A DNA stretch of 64,000 nucleotides from Gymnothorax reevesii (taxonomy: Eukaryota; Chordata; Actinopteri; Anguilliformes; Muraenidae), in NCBI GenBank assembly GCA_029721435.1, contig CM056583.1:58184120-58248119 (forward strand), read 5' to 3'. Below the pieces are notes generated by a model. The model was given only the letters and a program-made list of their open reading frames with translations. It was not told where the DNA came from and made no database searches. The stretch's first letter is position 1. Each line of letters starts with the position of its first letter. Below, in pieces: positions 13,101 to 25,964 of the stretch. Position numbers and translations under genes: made by a program.

Positions 13101-14125
13101 GGTGACACTTTAGATGGTATTGCTCATTAAAGCTTGATACAGCATGTATACAGCTGTGCCAACGGGGTGTATCAAGCACAAGCACAAGCACTCCTCTGTC
13201 CCGCCTCTGCCCCTCCTGCCGGCGCAAGTGGCAAAGAGGGAGGAGAGTAGGCGTTGAGTGGGTTTAACACAGCCGAGTCAAATCTTCACCAATCAAATGA
13301 GCTCCTCTGCTCACCTTTTGGATGTTGGAATAAAGAAGCCTCTGTCCTATATCTGCATAAAGCGTTAATGTTGCATTTTACTTTGCGGCTTTAGGCATAT
13401 TTTCTGCACTGCTTACGTTTATATTAAGCAGTACAAATATGAGTTAGCTGGCTAGCTAGGGCATTCACAAATTATTAACATTAGCGACCTTGAATGGATT
13501 TTCAAAAGCAAACTACGTCAGATCATTAAAACTTATGAAGTTGGAATGAAATACGATGGTTGCTCATTTATTTCTTCAGCCTGCATCATGAGTTATGAAT
13601 GTGACACCTCCCCCTACTACGCCGACACACCCATCTCGGCGCACGTTCGTCTACCAAATTGCCAAAGTGGCTGCGCATGGTGTTGCACTGGACAAAATTA
13701 CCACTGTGTGGGCTACGCCATGCTGCGCCTCAAAATTATAGCCCATGGTCTCTGTACTATTTTCAAATAAATCATTGCATTCTGTTTTTATTTACAAACC
13801 CTAATTCCAATGAAGTTGGGACATTGTGTAAAATGTGAACGAAAACAGAAAAATGATTTTCAAATCCTTTTCAACCTATATTCAATTGAGTGAAGTACAA
13901 AGACAAGATATTTAATGTTCAAACTGATAAACTTTTTCTTTGGGAAATATTCACTCATTTTGAATTTGATACCTGCAACACATTCCAAAAAAGCTGAGAC
14001 AGGGGCAGGTTTACCACTGTGTTTCATCACCTTTCCTTTTATCAACACTTAGTAAGCTCTTGAAAACTGAGGATATTAATTGTAAAAGCTCTGTAGATGG
14101 AATTCCTTGCCATTCTTGCTTGATG

Positions 14126-15266
14126 TGTGAAGTAGCATTCAGGAACCAATAACGAGACCCAGAAGATCCCGCAAAATAGTATTTTATTAAAGCTGAGTGG
14201 TGAACCCCCACAGGGCAGAAGGGAACGGTACTGAGTTCAATCCAAAGTCAGAATCCCAGGGGCGTAATCCAAATCGTAAACAGGGCAGCAAACACAAACA
14301 AACAAAAACAAGCAAACAAAAACAGGGTCGGGCAAAGCATATTCGGTACACAGGCACTGGAATCCAAAGCCAAAATCCAGTGGACGTACTCTGGTTGGTA
14401 AGCAGGGCAGCAAAGACAGAACTCAGGGTCGGGCAAAACAGGTACGGTACACGGGCACAAGAATATCAAAGGTAAAGCCAAAATCAGAAACCGGGACATT
14501 CTAGTCAGAAGTATAACACTAACAGTACAATCGCAGCACAGGGAAAACGTTCTAACAAGAGCTGTGAGTGAAATGACTGCTTAAATACACGTAGGGGAAG
14601 TCAAATGCTATGATAGGGAACAGGTGAGCTGGATCAGACTAATTACAAAGGAATGAACAAGAGGAAGTTCCTGATTACAAGAAAGTGGCAAAAGGCAAAA
14701 CGAGAACAGGGATCACAGAGACAGCCTACTGACAAACATACGGCTCCGGTTAGGGAGTTCAACCGTGCACAGAGTGAGAGGCAGAACAGTGATTAGCCAG
14801 GTGCAGAAAATCTGCTGAAACACAGCAAAGTAAATTGAGTGAAGGCGAGACTAGAGCAGAGCGAGTGTTGAGAGCTTGTTAGTCAATTAGTAATGTGCAG
14901 CTACACAATCCCTGCTTGTTAGTAAGTTAGTACTATAAACAATGTTAGTCTTGGTTAGTAAGTTTAACTAAAACAACAAACTGTTAGTATTGTTAGTAAA
15001 ATAGAAAAGCAAGGTGAAGGAAGTAAACAAGATTGGAAGGAATGGTTGAAATCCCAGAAACCATGAAATCACCCAAAAGTGTGGCACACAATACAGGGGC
15101 AGTGAGCGATCACATGACAAAATACCAGACAGGGGGAGACAAAGTGCAATGCATGGTATGAGACAAAACATGGACCGGAAAAGAACTGCAAGACAAGGCA
15201 GTTCATAATTCATAATCCAGACATGGCAGAATCATAAATAAACATGGCAAACAAGGCAGAATCAGA
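14126..15266 (-). mobile_element. solo LTR 3, inserted in a Tc1 element
   Basis: This is a reverse-oriented copy of the same LTR family. On the plus strand it begins TGTGAAGTAGC and ends near GGCAGAATCAGA. The duplication TGATG flanks it (14121-14125 and 15267-15271). It splits a Tc1-like transposase: transposase C-terminal sequence is found on both sides. A poly(A) signal (AATAAA read on the minus strand, near 14187) is therefore in the sense direction of gfra2 within intron 3. The terminal base pattern at the right end is degraded, so that boundary is good to a few bases. Confidence 0.8.
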
Positions 15267-15640
15267 TGATGACATACGATTTCAGTTGCTCAGCAGTACG
15301 GGGTCTCCGTTGTCTTATTTTGCACTTCATAATGCACAACTCAATTTCAATGGGACGCAAGTCTGAACTGCAGGCAGGCCGGTCTATTGCCTGCACTCTT
15401 TTACTACGAAGCCACACTGTTGTAAAACTTGCAGAATGAGGCTTGGCATTGTCCTGCTGAAATAAGCAAGGATGTCCCGAAAAAGATGCCACTTGGATGG
15501 CAGCATTTGTTGTTCCAAAACCTGTATGTACCTTTCAGCATTAATGGTGCCTTCACATATGTATAAGTTGGCCATGCCATGGGCACTAACACATCCCTAT
15601 ACCATCACAGATGCTGGCTTTTGAACTTTGCGCTGATAAT
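15262..15640 (-). pseudogene. Tc1-like transposase fragment
   Basis: Minus-strand frames contain LFQQDNAKPHSA, the conserved block around the second catalytic Asp of Tc1 transposases. RQRRPRTAEQLKSY from the C-terminal region follows. Upstream frames carry the remnants of the ICEGTINAERYIQVLEQQML-type region. Several frameshifts split it, and it lacks the N-terminal DNA-binding domains. It is dead. The C-terminal end lies across the LTR insertion at 13990-14125. Confidence 0.85.
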
Positions 15641-16324
15641 TATCTGGACGGTCCTTTTAGCCAAAAACCGAAACGGGACTGCATAATACCATGCCATTTC
15701 ATGCAGCGCGTCCTATATTGTGAGCGTGATTTACATGAACGTTGATGTCAGCTCAGATGGGGTCCTCTCATTACTTTTTCAGTATTTTCAACTGCATAGA
15801 CCGGGCTAACCACAGACTATATGAGCTCACACCTAAAACCAACCACTTTCTCTGTGGTGAAATTGTGTGTTTTCATGAGTCCCGTTGTAGTGCTGCTCTC
15901 AAAAATATTTGACTAGCAGTAATGTTACCGAATGGTATTTTAGCTAAAATAATACATTGTCGTTCTTTTTGATATTTTGTTACTCTTCATCTTACGTGAC
16001 TAAATGAATACAACTGCGTGTGATAAGTAATATTCCTGAAAAGTCATGCAAAATCACTTTACCTTGTCGAAGGACATTATGTGCAAAGATGTGCACGAAT
16101 CTGAGAAGTAGTGGAGGATGCGCGTCAAGTGTCTGAGGGGTATTTGCGACAGTGCAATTACACCCGGGAAATGTAGGGGCGCTGTTAAGTCGAAAGTTTA
16201 AGAAACTGTCATGTCTTGCTTAAAATGTCATTCCTGCCAACCTGGTAAGTAAGAATTTTTGGGGGAAATATTAATCTGTGTTTACTGGTTAGGGGCAAGA
16301 GGCTGTATTTTTTAAAGGGGATTT

Positions 16325-17035
16325 ATCATGCTGCAACTCAGGGCAGATGCTCCGCCATTGCAAAATCTCCCTGATGAGTCCAAACGCCAAAGACTTCGTG
16401 TCAAAGCTCGCATCACTTCATCAGTTAATCTTAACATTCTGCAATCAGTAACAAAAATAATTATCTTTCCATCAATCACTGGTCTCCCCTGATTAAAATG
16501 AGACTTTAGCAAAAGTTCAGTCAGGAAGAGCTTATTTTACATGCTCTTCCTTGCCCTCCTCTCACACAGGCTCATTCATGATTCCTGCTGTCATTGTCTG
16601 GGGCAGTCAGTTGAGACATCTCCTGTCCTAGGGCTGATTACAGCTATCCAATAGCTCAGTGATACGCCTACATAATTAGCCCATAATCTTGCTGCTGTCT
16701 AAATATGATTTTTTTCTCTGCCATTGGAATGTACAAGCTGCTCTCATGCGCTCTCCACTTCCCCTTCATCGCACAGTCTTTGCAGATTCATCAGCTTCAT
16801 CATTTATAAACCTCATCAGCCTATCAGGGAGCATTGTCATCAACCACTGTCACTAGTATCCAGACTCTGTGGAGGATTTGTCCTGCTTCAGCTCAGGGGA
16901 GTGGCTCCTCAATTTCAAAATCTCCCTGTTGAGTCCCAACACCAAAGACTTTCTGTCAAGGCTATCATTACATCATAATCTGCAATAAATAATTAACTTA
17001 ACATTGCTCACTGGTCTCTCCTGATAGAAATAAAA
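16325..17035. repeat. local direct duplication
   Basis: The segment 16325-16500 recurs at 16885-17035, about 555 bp apart. Shared runs include AAAATCTCCCTG, GAGTCC, CCAAAGACTT and CACTGGTCTC. Overall identity looks moderate and indels are present. The intervening sequence includes a copy of a repeat also seen at 10265-10815. No gene was recognised. Confidence 0.65.
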
Positions 17036-18048
17036 ACAGGCCTTTTTTTAAACTAGTGACAGATATTTGTGAGAGTGCAAATTAATTTTCATCAAAATGT
17101 AATTAGTGCACGTGTATGAGTGTACAGGGTTGGTATATATAAAATGTTTTAAAATGTTTGATCTGAGGTCAATTTTGCCATTTGGCCCTTACTGAAGCCC
17201 CATTCATACACAAACAATTTGTCACCCGCTAAAGCTGCAGCTAAGGCATTCCCAAAATGAGCTCTTTCTGGTTGCCCTGGTAACGTTTACACACTGTGGC
17301 CCCAAAACCATGCCCATTGGAGAAACAAACAAGTGGCATAATAACACACTCAACAAAATGGGATCAAATAAAAATGTATTTAATATTAATTTCTTTAAAT
17401 GTGTTCACTCCAATTTGCAATAACCTTGTACTACAGCATGATACAGCTAACAGTGAGAATTATTTTAAAGACCATTGCAAGAATTAATGTACTGATAAAA
17501 CTCACCAGGAATCCCTATAATTTCTAGCATCTGCACTGTTTTTTTGGAACACATCTCTGTATGTAGCCAAAGATCAGTTGCAGTGTTAAATATTATGATG
17601 ACAATACTCTCCATTGGCTATTCACCGTCATTTTAGGAAGGTACAGGAATCAAAAAAACTTATCTTTTTTCCCCAGAATGAAACATTCCATCTTAAGCCC
17701 CTCTCCAGTTCACTCCAATGGTAGTCGCCCAAGCAAAACTCACTAGTCATTTACATAAAGTGAAGTTTTGCACTTCTTTTTTGCATTGCTGGTCCTGCCC
17801 ACTATTATAAATTAAATGTTTATTCATTAACCGCTCCCATCTCTCCCATTTGGTCAACTCTAATGAATAACAGCATGTCACTTCCGTTGTTGGACATTGT
17901 TGCAATATAAATGCCCCTTGGGCCACAGGTAAGACTACATACCAGAGAAAGCTAATTTACAATCAGCTCTTCACTGAGAAATGTTATAAATAAGGCTCCA
18001 GGTAAATAGAAACACACAAATTCAGGGAACAGACTACACAGGCCTTAC

Positions 18049-18132
18049 CTGAGGTGATGGAGGCCAGGCGGAATATGTCTGACTGCCGAGTGGTCACAGG
18101 TTCATAGGGCGAGGTTTCGTAAAATTCTTCTT
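18049..18132 (-). CDS. gfra2: gfra2 coding exon 3 (D1-D2 linker)
   Basis: This 84-bp exon encodes EEEFYETSPYEPVTTRQSDI and then FRLASITS, the strongly conserved linker after D1 in GFRA2 (SPYEPV followed by SDIFRLAS). The acceptor is CTCTGTGCAG (AG at 18134-18133) and the donor is CAG then GTAAGG (GT at 18048-18047). It begins with two bases that complete the split Glu codon left by exon 2 and ends with one base, so phase 1 is kept on both sides. The next exon should open with the D2 domain (motif NHCLDAAKACN in the family). I saw no minus-strand match to that between 1 and 18048, so the rest of the gene probably lies to the left of the window. Confidence 0.92.
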
Positions 18133-19179
18133 CTGCACAGAGGAAGGAGAAATCAGAGAAAAGAATATGCAGTGTCTGCCAGCAACACCAACACATACAA
18201 ATGAAATAATAATCTGTTCATTGCCGGCAGTTTGTCTCTGACAGAAGGCAGAGTCCGAACTCCTGCACAGGCAGTAACTCAGTTCACTGGTTTTATTACA
18301 GCTCTTGGTCAGATGTTCTGGGTCAAAATCAAATAGGCAGAGTGCAACACAGAAAGGAAAATCCAAAACGTAGTAATTAAACAGTCCAGAGGTCAAAAGT
18401 CAAACAAAAGCTTTGCCAAATTAGAGGTCATCCAAAATTGTAATTCAGAAAAGCCAGCAATAATTTTATTTAATTTTCATTTTTATGCAACATTCATTTA
18501 AGCAGGGGCTTGACTGAGACTAAGGTCTCCATTTCAGCTGGCCTTGAATTGCAAACAATTAAAATATCTCATTTTACAAGGAATTTAAAATGGTAATCCA
18601 GAAAAATAGAAATTGGCATCATAAAATTAAAATAACAACTTCATAAAACAACAGTGCTCTTGATGAAATTATTTGATCAATGTTTTAAAATGTCCAAAAG
18701 GAATTAATTCATTCAGTTTCAGTTCACTTTGCAGCTGATGGCAGGTGTGAGGAACATTATGATAAAAAGGCAGTCTGATCCAGCTCTGTTCTGACACGAG
18801 GAACATCTAGACATAAGTCCTGTGACCGTGTCCCATGGCAACCCACTCGCCATTTAAGAGTAGACTAGCTAGATAGGGTGAGATTTGAAATAAAGCACAT
18901 TTAAAAACAAACTAGAGTGATGTGTATGTGATGCACTGTGATGTACCCTGCCCCCAGATAAAATGTGTTTCCATGGAAACTAAGAAAAATAAAAATCCCG
19001 GAATCACCAAAACGGCAAAAGGCAGCAGTTCACCAGTAGTTCTAAGCATTCACTAAGTTTCATTTAAAAATTTCAAATAGTTTATTAGATATGACTCACA
19101 AATGACACTGTTTTGGGCTTAAGGAGTCACAGAATCATGGAATCACGGAATCACAGAATAACGGACTGAGTGTAAAATA

Positions 19180-20810
19180 GTATATCTTCCGCTTCCACAA
19201 GGGACATAATAAAAACCAGTGCTGGTCTCATCAAGATCTCAATGACCCCCCCCTCCCCCCACCCTAATGATTGTTTAAGGCACAATGGTGGATAGCACAA
19301 ACATGAAGATCATGGGGGTCCACTTTTCAAGATTTGGTAAATGCCATAAACTTGGTGTTGTCTTCATTTAGGAGAAGCTTTGACTCAATAAGGGATCTCT
19401 GAATAGAACTGAAATCATGATGAAGATTAGATATAGCCTGAACTGAAGAATCAGACAAATAAATGACAGTCTCTTCAATTTATAAAAGCAATTTGTTATG
19501 ACCTTTATTATTGATAAAGATAGTAAATGACAAGGGCCAAGAATTGAATCTTGCAGAACTCCTCCGCTGATTTTAAAAGTCCTAGACTGAATGCCTTTAA
19601 CTGAAATATATTGAGTCCTATCATCAAGTTACTTTTACAAACCAGTTACAAGCAGATTTCTCAAAGCCAATGTCTGATAATTTTTGAAAAGAAGGACATG
19701 AACAACAGCATCAAATGCCTCAGAAAGGTCAAAGAAGAGGGGTGCACAATGTTGTTTGTTATCTAATGCCCTTACAATGTCATTAATAACTAAACAAGAG
19801 GCAGTGACTGTGCTGTGAACAGACCTGAAACCAAATGCAGTTTTCTGTTGAAAAGGATCATAACAGAGAATAAACTAGGGACTCCAGATTCTTTGCCAGG
19901 CATGACAACCCGTATATTGGACAGTAATTATTTAAATTGCTGGTGTCTCCCCAAGGGAGGACATGAGCGGCCTTCTATACTTTTGGTGTTTACTGGTCAT
20001 GATAGACATATTAAATATATTAGCCAGAGGTTTGGCAATGAAAGGGGCTGACAATTTCAAAAGATACAGATCTACTAAGTCCACAGTGGACTTTTGTACA
20101 TTAATTATATTATGACCTTCAAGAACCTCCACAGAAGAAACACAACATAAAGAAAATACAACAATGAGAGGTTGTTGGACATGTAGATATATCAGAGGTA
20201 CAGCATGTTTTATTGGTCTGCTCAGAGACACTTGGGTCTGCTATTATATTCATCTCAAAAAGATAACCTGCTGATACAAAATAATGATTAAAAGCATTAC
20301 TTATTTCTATTCTACCAGTAATAACTTTTGAATTACAAACATCCTGTGGTGGGAGAGAGGGGGAGGAACCTTAATTTTATAGCAATTTTACAATTTTTCA
20401 GATTGAGTTGGATTTCTACCAGCTTCAGCAAGGGATTTTAAATAAAAGTCTGATTTTGCCTTTCTAACTGACACTGTGCATTTGTTTCTAAGCTGCCACT
20501 AATATAGCCAATCTTAAGGTAAGCAGGTAGATCCAGCGTTAGCCCATGCTTTGTCTCTCTCTCTGAACAGTTGTGAGAGCTCCATCAAATTCCAGGGAAT
20601 TGTTCTGTCCTTGATTCGCAGAAATTATAAAGGAGCACGATTTTACGCCATAAGTTAAACACAGGGGAGAAAAATTCTAGTGCAAGCCCCGTTTCAGGAA
20701 GCAATACAATGAAAATCACACTTAGACAAATTATGGAGGAAGCCTTCAGCATCAAAGTTTTCACAATTCTTCTCCAACTATACAAGGCTTAATCCTTCAA
20801 AGTTTTGTAT
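19180..20810 (-). pseudogene. L2-clade LINE ORF2 remnant (reverse transcriptase)
   Basis: Minus-strand frames, read from high to low coordinates, carry ELSQLFRERDKAWANAG (near 20570), then LRNKCTVSVRKAKSDFYLKS (near 20460), then a block ending LSAPFIAKPLANIFNMSI (near 20000). HSTVTASCLVINDIVRALDN and the catalytic-region start LFFDLSEAFDAV (near 19740) follow. RTQYISVKGIQSRTFKISGG and then SILGP come next (near 19580), and the last block is LLNEDNTKFMAFTK (near 19350). The order matches ORF2 of L2-type non-LTR retrotransposons, which copy their RNA at a nicked target. Frameshifts and stops are frequent and the YADD-type catalytic block is damaged. It lies in the sense direction of gfra2, in intron 2. 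Confidence 0.82.
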
Positions 20811-23446
20811 CTCTCTCTCTCACATGCAATAGGACAGTGATCACTGAGATCACATGTGAAAATTGGTACATAATTGTGATGATACAAAGGAAATCAATCA
20901 AACACAAGGGACTAGGCAGAATCGTTAACCATGGACAAAAACAAACCGTATCATAAGAGGAATATGGAATGCTCATATGTAGGACAGAGTACTGGCAGAG
21001 CGAGCTGGGAGAAAACCTGACGAGAGGTGTGGCTATAAATAAGGAATCTAGGTGCGCTGATAGAAAGACAGAAAGTTCATGAGTGTGGGGAAGAAAAAAA
21101 GCATGCCCAAGTGACAACCAATACAATAATCAATTATACAACATAAAATGAAATAAATACGTAAACAACAATGATAATAATAAAGACATAGACATATTAA
21201 CCAAATACATGAAAAACAATAAACGCAATTATTTAAATCGTAATACTGACAGTCATTGGTCTTGCTGTTGCTATCTCCTTGTACTCCTGTAATCATCTCT
21301 GTGGCATGGAGTCTTTCTACAATGGAAATCGTGGTCCCTAACAGGTTTATGGCATAACAAAGTGTATTAATGCATTATGCTGCACTGAAATACAGTTGCA
21401 TACAGAAAGACTGGGGAGAAAAGGCTCACTTACAGCTGAAGAAAAAATTTGAACAGTGTGCTGCCTTACAGCAAGACTATTACAGTTGTAAAGGCATTTA
21501 CAAAATGACCTTCTGAGACCATATACCTTGCTCTGATGAACAACAGGAGCTCCAGACCTCTGGCTATCCTTCCTCATCTATACAGAATGGAATATTTACT
21601 TTACACTTCGTATACCAGATTCCCAATGAGCATGTCTCAATCCTCCTGTTATGTTTGGGGTTAGTTCAGCTTCTCTAAAAACATGGTTAACAAACTTTGT
21701 CAAATTATATTCTGCCATGCACACATGGTGTAAGCGTTGGTGTTGTTTGGATCATTTTGATTATATGACATATTTTGATCGATGGTTTTATGGAACCATA
21801 ATTTTGACCTTGTTTTTGTAGTGTTGCCCAATAATGCGGACATGCTCAAATTTATTTCTCATTCATTTCAGATTTGGTCTCATTCATTTCACTAGAATCA
21901 TGCAAAATCAATGTTTGATGTATAAGGGGACGGTGGAGGAATTGTATTTTATTTACGTGGCTATTAGAATGGTAGGTAGAAAGGCATAAATGAGCTAGGA
22001 GAAGGTTGGGTAACACTTTCAGTTAAAAACATCTTATGTAGTCTCACATTGCAGGGATCAAATTGACCTCAAACCAAAAAAGTTTCATTCATTTGAATGT
22101 AACATGAGGGTTAAACTATGAATCAGCCTCCTTCTCAGCACAAAGTACTCTCATACATGTCTGATACATGTCATAATTTTTGCCTTTGGTTTAAATTTTG
22201 GTAATAAACCAGCATAGTTTTTGCTGTATTCATCCATAAACTTGTCACATATACTGTACCTAGGTAAGAATGTGGGAAAGGGGATCATTAAGATTTTTTT
22301 TTTCCATTCTTTTCCAAATGTAATGCCTCTATGAAATCATAATTACATAGCACTGTTTTACTTGCAGGGACTGATACATTCTTATTGCAGATAGTTCGGA
22401 ATTAATTTTGGACACATTTCTGAGGAGGGCGGTTCTAAGAGGGGGACAATACCCCTCCCCAAAGATAAAACTGAACCAAATCATCTTCTCAGATATTGTT
22501 TCCCTGATGTGCACTAAGGTGTACTCTGGAAGGAAGAAAAATGTTTTTTTTTAAATAGGTAATAAACATTTGTAAGTTCCTTTCTAGCTACAATATAAAT
22601 CACATAATTCATTTACATTTATTAAGTAATTCAGTTTAGAATAAATTCTTTCACATTGGCAAAGCCTGAAATCACAAGTTATTATTTCATGCTTTATAAG
22701 AATGGATATGAGCATTATTAAAATTTGCAATAAACTATATTATGATCAAGACATAGCAAAGATGACTGCAGGCTCCTTGAATACCAGGTATTTCATTTAA
22801 AAAAAATGGACTGAGAAGAGTGATTGCCCTAATTTTCAGAGACCGCGATGATGGAGCCTTCATTGCTATTCAAGTTACATAACTAATAGAAATGAGCAGC
22901 ATAATGATTCCTTTCTCTCATGAGCTGGCACAGAAAGCATTCTAGTGCTCTGCAAAGCCTCTTTTTCAACTGTCACGCTAAATGTGATTCAGTACCAAGA
23001 TAAAGTTGAAAAATCTCTGACGTAATTCTCAGGTTTTTTAGAGGGGAATGTTATCTTAAAAAAAGACACAGAACTATCAGGTCCAGAATGTTTTGTTGAC
23101 TGGTTTCCCTCTTAGACTAGCAGTCTGTGCCAGTTTCTGTCTTGTTTTGTTAACTGCTCCTAGCAAATAAATTATTTTCTCATTTGTTAATTGCTTATTG
23201 TGATAAAATTCTTTTCTCATTTTTTCCCATCTCCATGTGCTTCGTCCCTGTGCTTTGCACACCTATTTCCTCTTTATTATTTGCTTTCTTTGTGTATTGA
23301 AGCTCCTGATTTGCGTCTTCCTTCTGCTGGACTGTTATACCCTGTTTTTGGTGTTTAACTGTTGCTCTAAAAATATTTATTTTTCCACGTCAGAAGGCAC
23401 AGAACAGCCGATTCTCCTCCCTCTTGCTCTCACCACCGAGCAAAAC

Positions 23447-23467
23447 TTCAGCACCCTGGACAGGGGC
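23447..23467 (+). promoter_or_regulatory. RE1/NRSE-like REST binding site in gfra2 intron 2
   Basis: The site reads TTCAGCACC, then CT, then GGACAGGGGC. Both half-sites of the REST/NRSF consensus are present at canonical spacing: the left half TTCAGCACC is perfect and the right half starts with a perfect GGACAG. About 17 of 21 positions agree with the consensus. It lies in a GC-richer island (23390-23610) inside an otherwise AT-rich intron. REST silences neuronal genes outside neurons, so placement within a neuronal receptor gene is plausible. Binding is not shown. Confidence 0.55.
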
Positions 23468-25964
23468 GGGAGAGCCGATGCCCGATCAGCACTCCCTAGG
23501 CTCACATGTTGCTGGACAATTCCCCTCAGCAGCAAGTCTTAAAGCTAGGCGGGCCTGGGAAAAGAGGGCACGAGGTGACACAGCTGCGTCCTATAATAAT
23601 CAGAGCTGACCACAGCCTAAAAGGGAGAACTGTGCAATTGTGACGAGGCCGGCCAGGTGATGTAAGGTGTGTGTCTAACCTCTGTTTTTTCTCCCCAAAG
23701 ATTCCATTGGTGGAAAAAGCGGGGACTCAGACAGTGACCCGCAAAGCCTGCAAGCTGCAGGACCATCTTAAGAAAGCCCTTGAAACGTGTCATCAGGTTG
23801 GCGACTGAGACAAATGCCTCCATCCTGAAAAATCAATTTTTAAAAAAATCTTTCGGAAGTACACGCACAGTTATCTCTGTGTTTACTGTTAATAAAATCA
23901 TCATCCAGTAGGCAAGCTTTGACCTAATCTCCCGCCTAGTCTGTGCTGTGTTTTCAGGTGTCTCGTAACACCATTTTTATGTTATATTTTAAAAAATATT
24001 TTTCTAATGTTTATTCAGAATCACTTAAAGAAGAAAAAAGGGAATATTTACATTTCATCTTGACTTCAAACATGGGTTGAAGAATCAGTTTTCTAGAATA
24101 TTTTTCAATATCATAAAAGCAGCAGTAGTAATTGTTACATTAGTTTTAGACAATTCTTTAAAAAAAAAAAACTGATTAGCGATCGCACCATCATGGCTAA
24201 TTTAGTGGCAGTATGGCATGCCTGGGCAGAGAGTTAGCTGCCTGCTGCACTCTCATTTAACATGCAGTCTTTATGTCATGCAGATGTTTAAAGGCCAAGT
24301 AAAGCTGAGTGAAGAGTGCATGGCATGATGATGAATTGTCTTTGAAATACGCCTATTGGGTGGTGCTGATGAGAACAGTGTTCAAGCCGGGCATACAGAA
24401 AAACTGATCTCCAGGAATGGGAACATTATTTATTTGGATTTACTGTCCGAGTTCAACAATTAAATATCTATAACAGGAACTCTGAGTGGCTCTAGAGATG
24501 AAGATTCTGAAGGAAGTGTCCGAAAATGAGCTTTGAAAGTAAAATTGCTGTTCATTATGGACATATTCTTTATTTAATTTCCCACTTGAGTTTATAAATA
24601 ATAATGTTGCCACTATTATTCAGTTTGTGAATCATAAAGTCTCCTCAAATTGCCTAAATTTTACCGACATAATCACCAAGGTCTGAGAAGCTTTAATCTT
24701 CAAATCGCTGTGTTCTTGTCAGCAAGAACTTGTCTTCATGACTGCTCACAAACATTATAAATGGCACATCAGCTGTTTTCCCTGATACCTGATGCATAGT
24801 AAAACACTCAGTGGATTATCAACCATAAAAGTTTTTAACTTATAGTTTAATCAAGCATATTTTACCTTTCTGTGTAATAACACTTTGGTGTAGTTCACTT
24901 TGAACGACAGCAAGTGGGATTCCTTTAGGCTGCTGTAAAAGGCCCCTAGGTCACCTTTAAGTTCTGAGATCAGACAAATATGAATAGAATTTCCTTAACT
25001 GAAAATTATTGAAGACTGACGTAGAATTCTGAAAAAAAAATTGTAACAAACATCAAAGCTTTAAACCCTGGGAGACTCTCCAGGATTATGGGACGGTAGT
25101 AACAAATGTAGGCACGCACAGGTCAGTATAATTGCAATCAGCCCAGGTATCATCTGTTGCCCTTTCCAAATCTGTTATACAGTATGGGCCCACTCCTTTG
25201 CTGGGTGCTGTTCAGCCTCCATACTCAGCAGATTCTAGAAAGAGCAGGTTATTTTATTCATAAATTTTCTCTGAGTGCACACAGTAGTGTTCAGAGTCAG
25301 TGGTTTGCCCCACAGTGCAGCCAGATATCAAACTCACTCTCTATAAATGTATACAAGTGTGTATAGTTATTCCACTACACAAGTGTGAGCATTCCTCTGA
25401 GTGGGCATAATGTCACAGGGAAACAAATGGCATTTTCGCTCATGGAAAATAGCGGCAAGTTTCAGTTGCTTTTTTATTACATTTTAAATTGCCCCCATTC
25501 ATATTACCTGACAGCGCATAATAAGCTTTCGTGAAACCTTCACATCCATCGCATATGACGTGCTCAAACCAGTCTGGATGGTGGCTCCTTACATGATTAT
25601 TCCCTTAAAGCAACAGTAATTTGCACTTGGCGATTTGAGAGTGTACTGTAGGCAATTGCTGTGGAGAACACTCCTTTTAGTAATATCTTTTTGAGAAGAG
25701 AGAAGCCCAACAATGCATCACAGTGCAATTGTAGCAATGAGTTCTCTATGCAAACCCGATGCAGATGCCCACAGTACAGCTCTAAAGCACAGCTGGGTAG
25801 CTGGGCAATAGGGAAACAAGGTCCACAGGCTTGATTCGGAACTTCTACCCTGCTGCTGTATTGTGAATACTCTTAACCTCACCTGCTTCGGTAAGTATTC
25901 AGTGGATTACTGTTGCATGATAATGGGGGGGGAACAAAACTTATTTAAGGAAGACTAGTGAATT

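Larger units (their letters stand above)
13795..15665 (-). mobile_element. Tc1/mariner-type element, 5'-truncated and interrupted
   Basis: The 3' terminal part of a Tc1-like transposon starts at CAAACCCTAATTCC (13796; TA target at 13793-13794). It runs through the terminal and subterminal sequence to 14125, is broken by solo LTR 3, and resumes at 15267-15665. The right part reads on the minus strand as decayed transposase. Homology stops near 15665, so the N-terminal half of the transposase and the other terminal repeat are missing. It lies in gfra2 intron 3. Confidence 0.85.
1..18048 (-). other. gfra2 intron 3, partial
   Basis: This is inferred to be intron sequence downstream of exon 3, because no later gfra2 exon was recognised. 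It has many repeats, listed separately. Stretches with nothing recognisable are 470-2160, 3330-6080, 8460-10260, 10830-11950, 13110-13760, 15670-16320 and 17040-18048. The short open frames in them have no recognisable protein features. Confidence 0.55.

Noticed and set aside
1..18048. gfra2 exon 4 (D2 domain)
   Set aside because: I looked for minus-strand coding resembling the HCLDAAKACN and RRKCHKALRQFF family motifs and saw none. The exon is presumed to lie outside the window.
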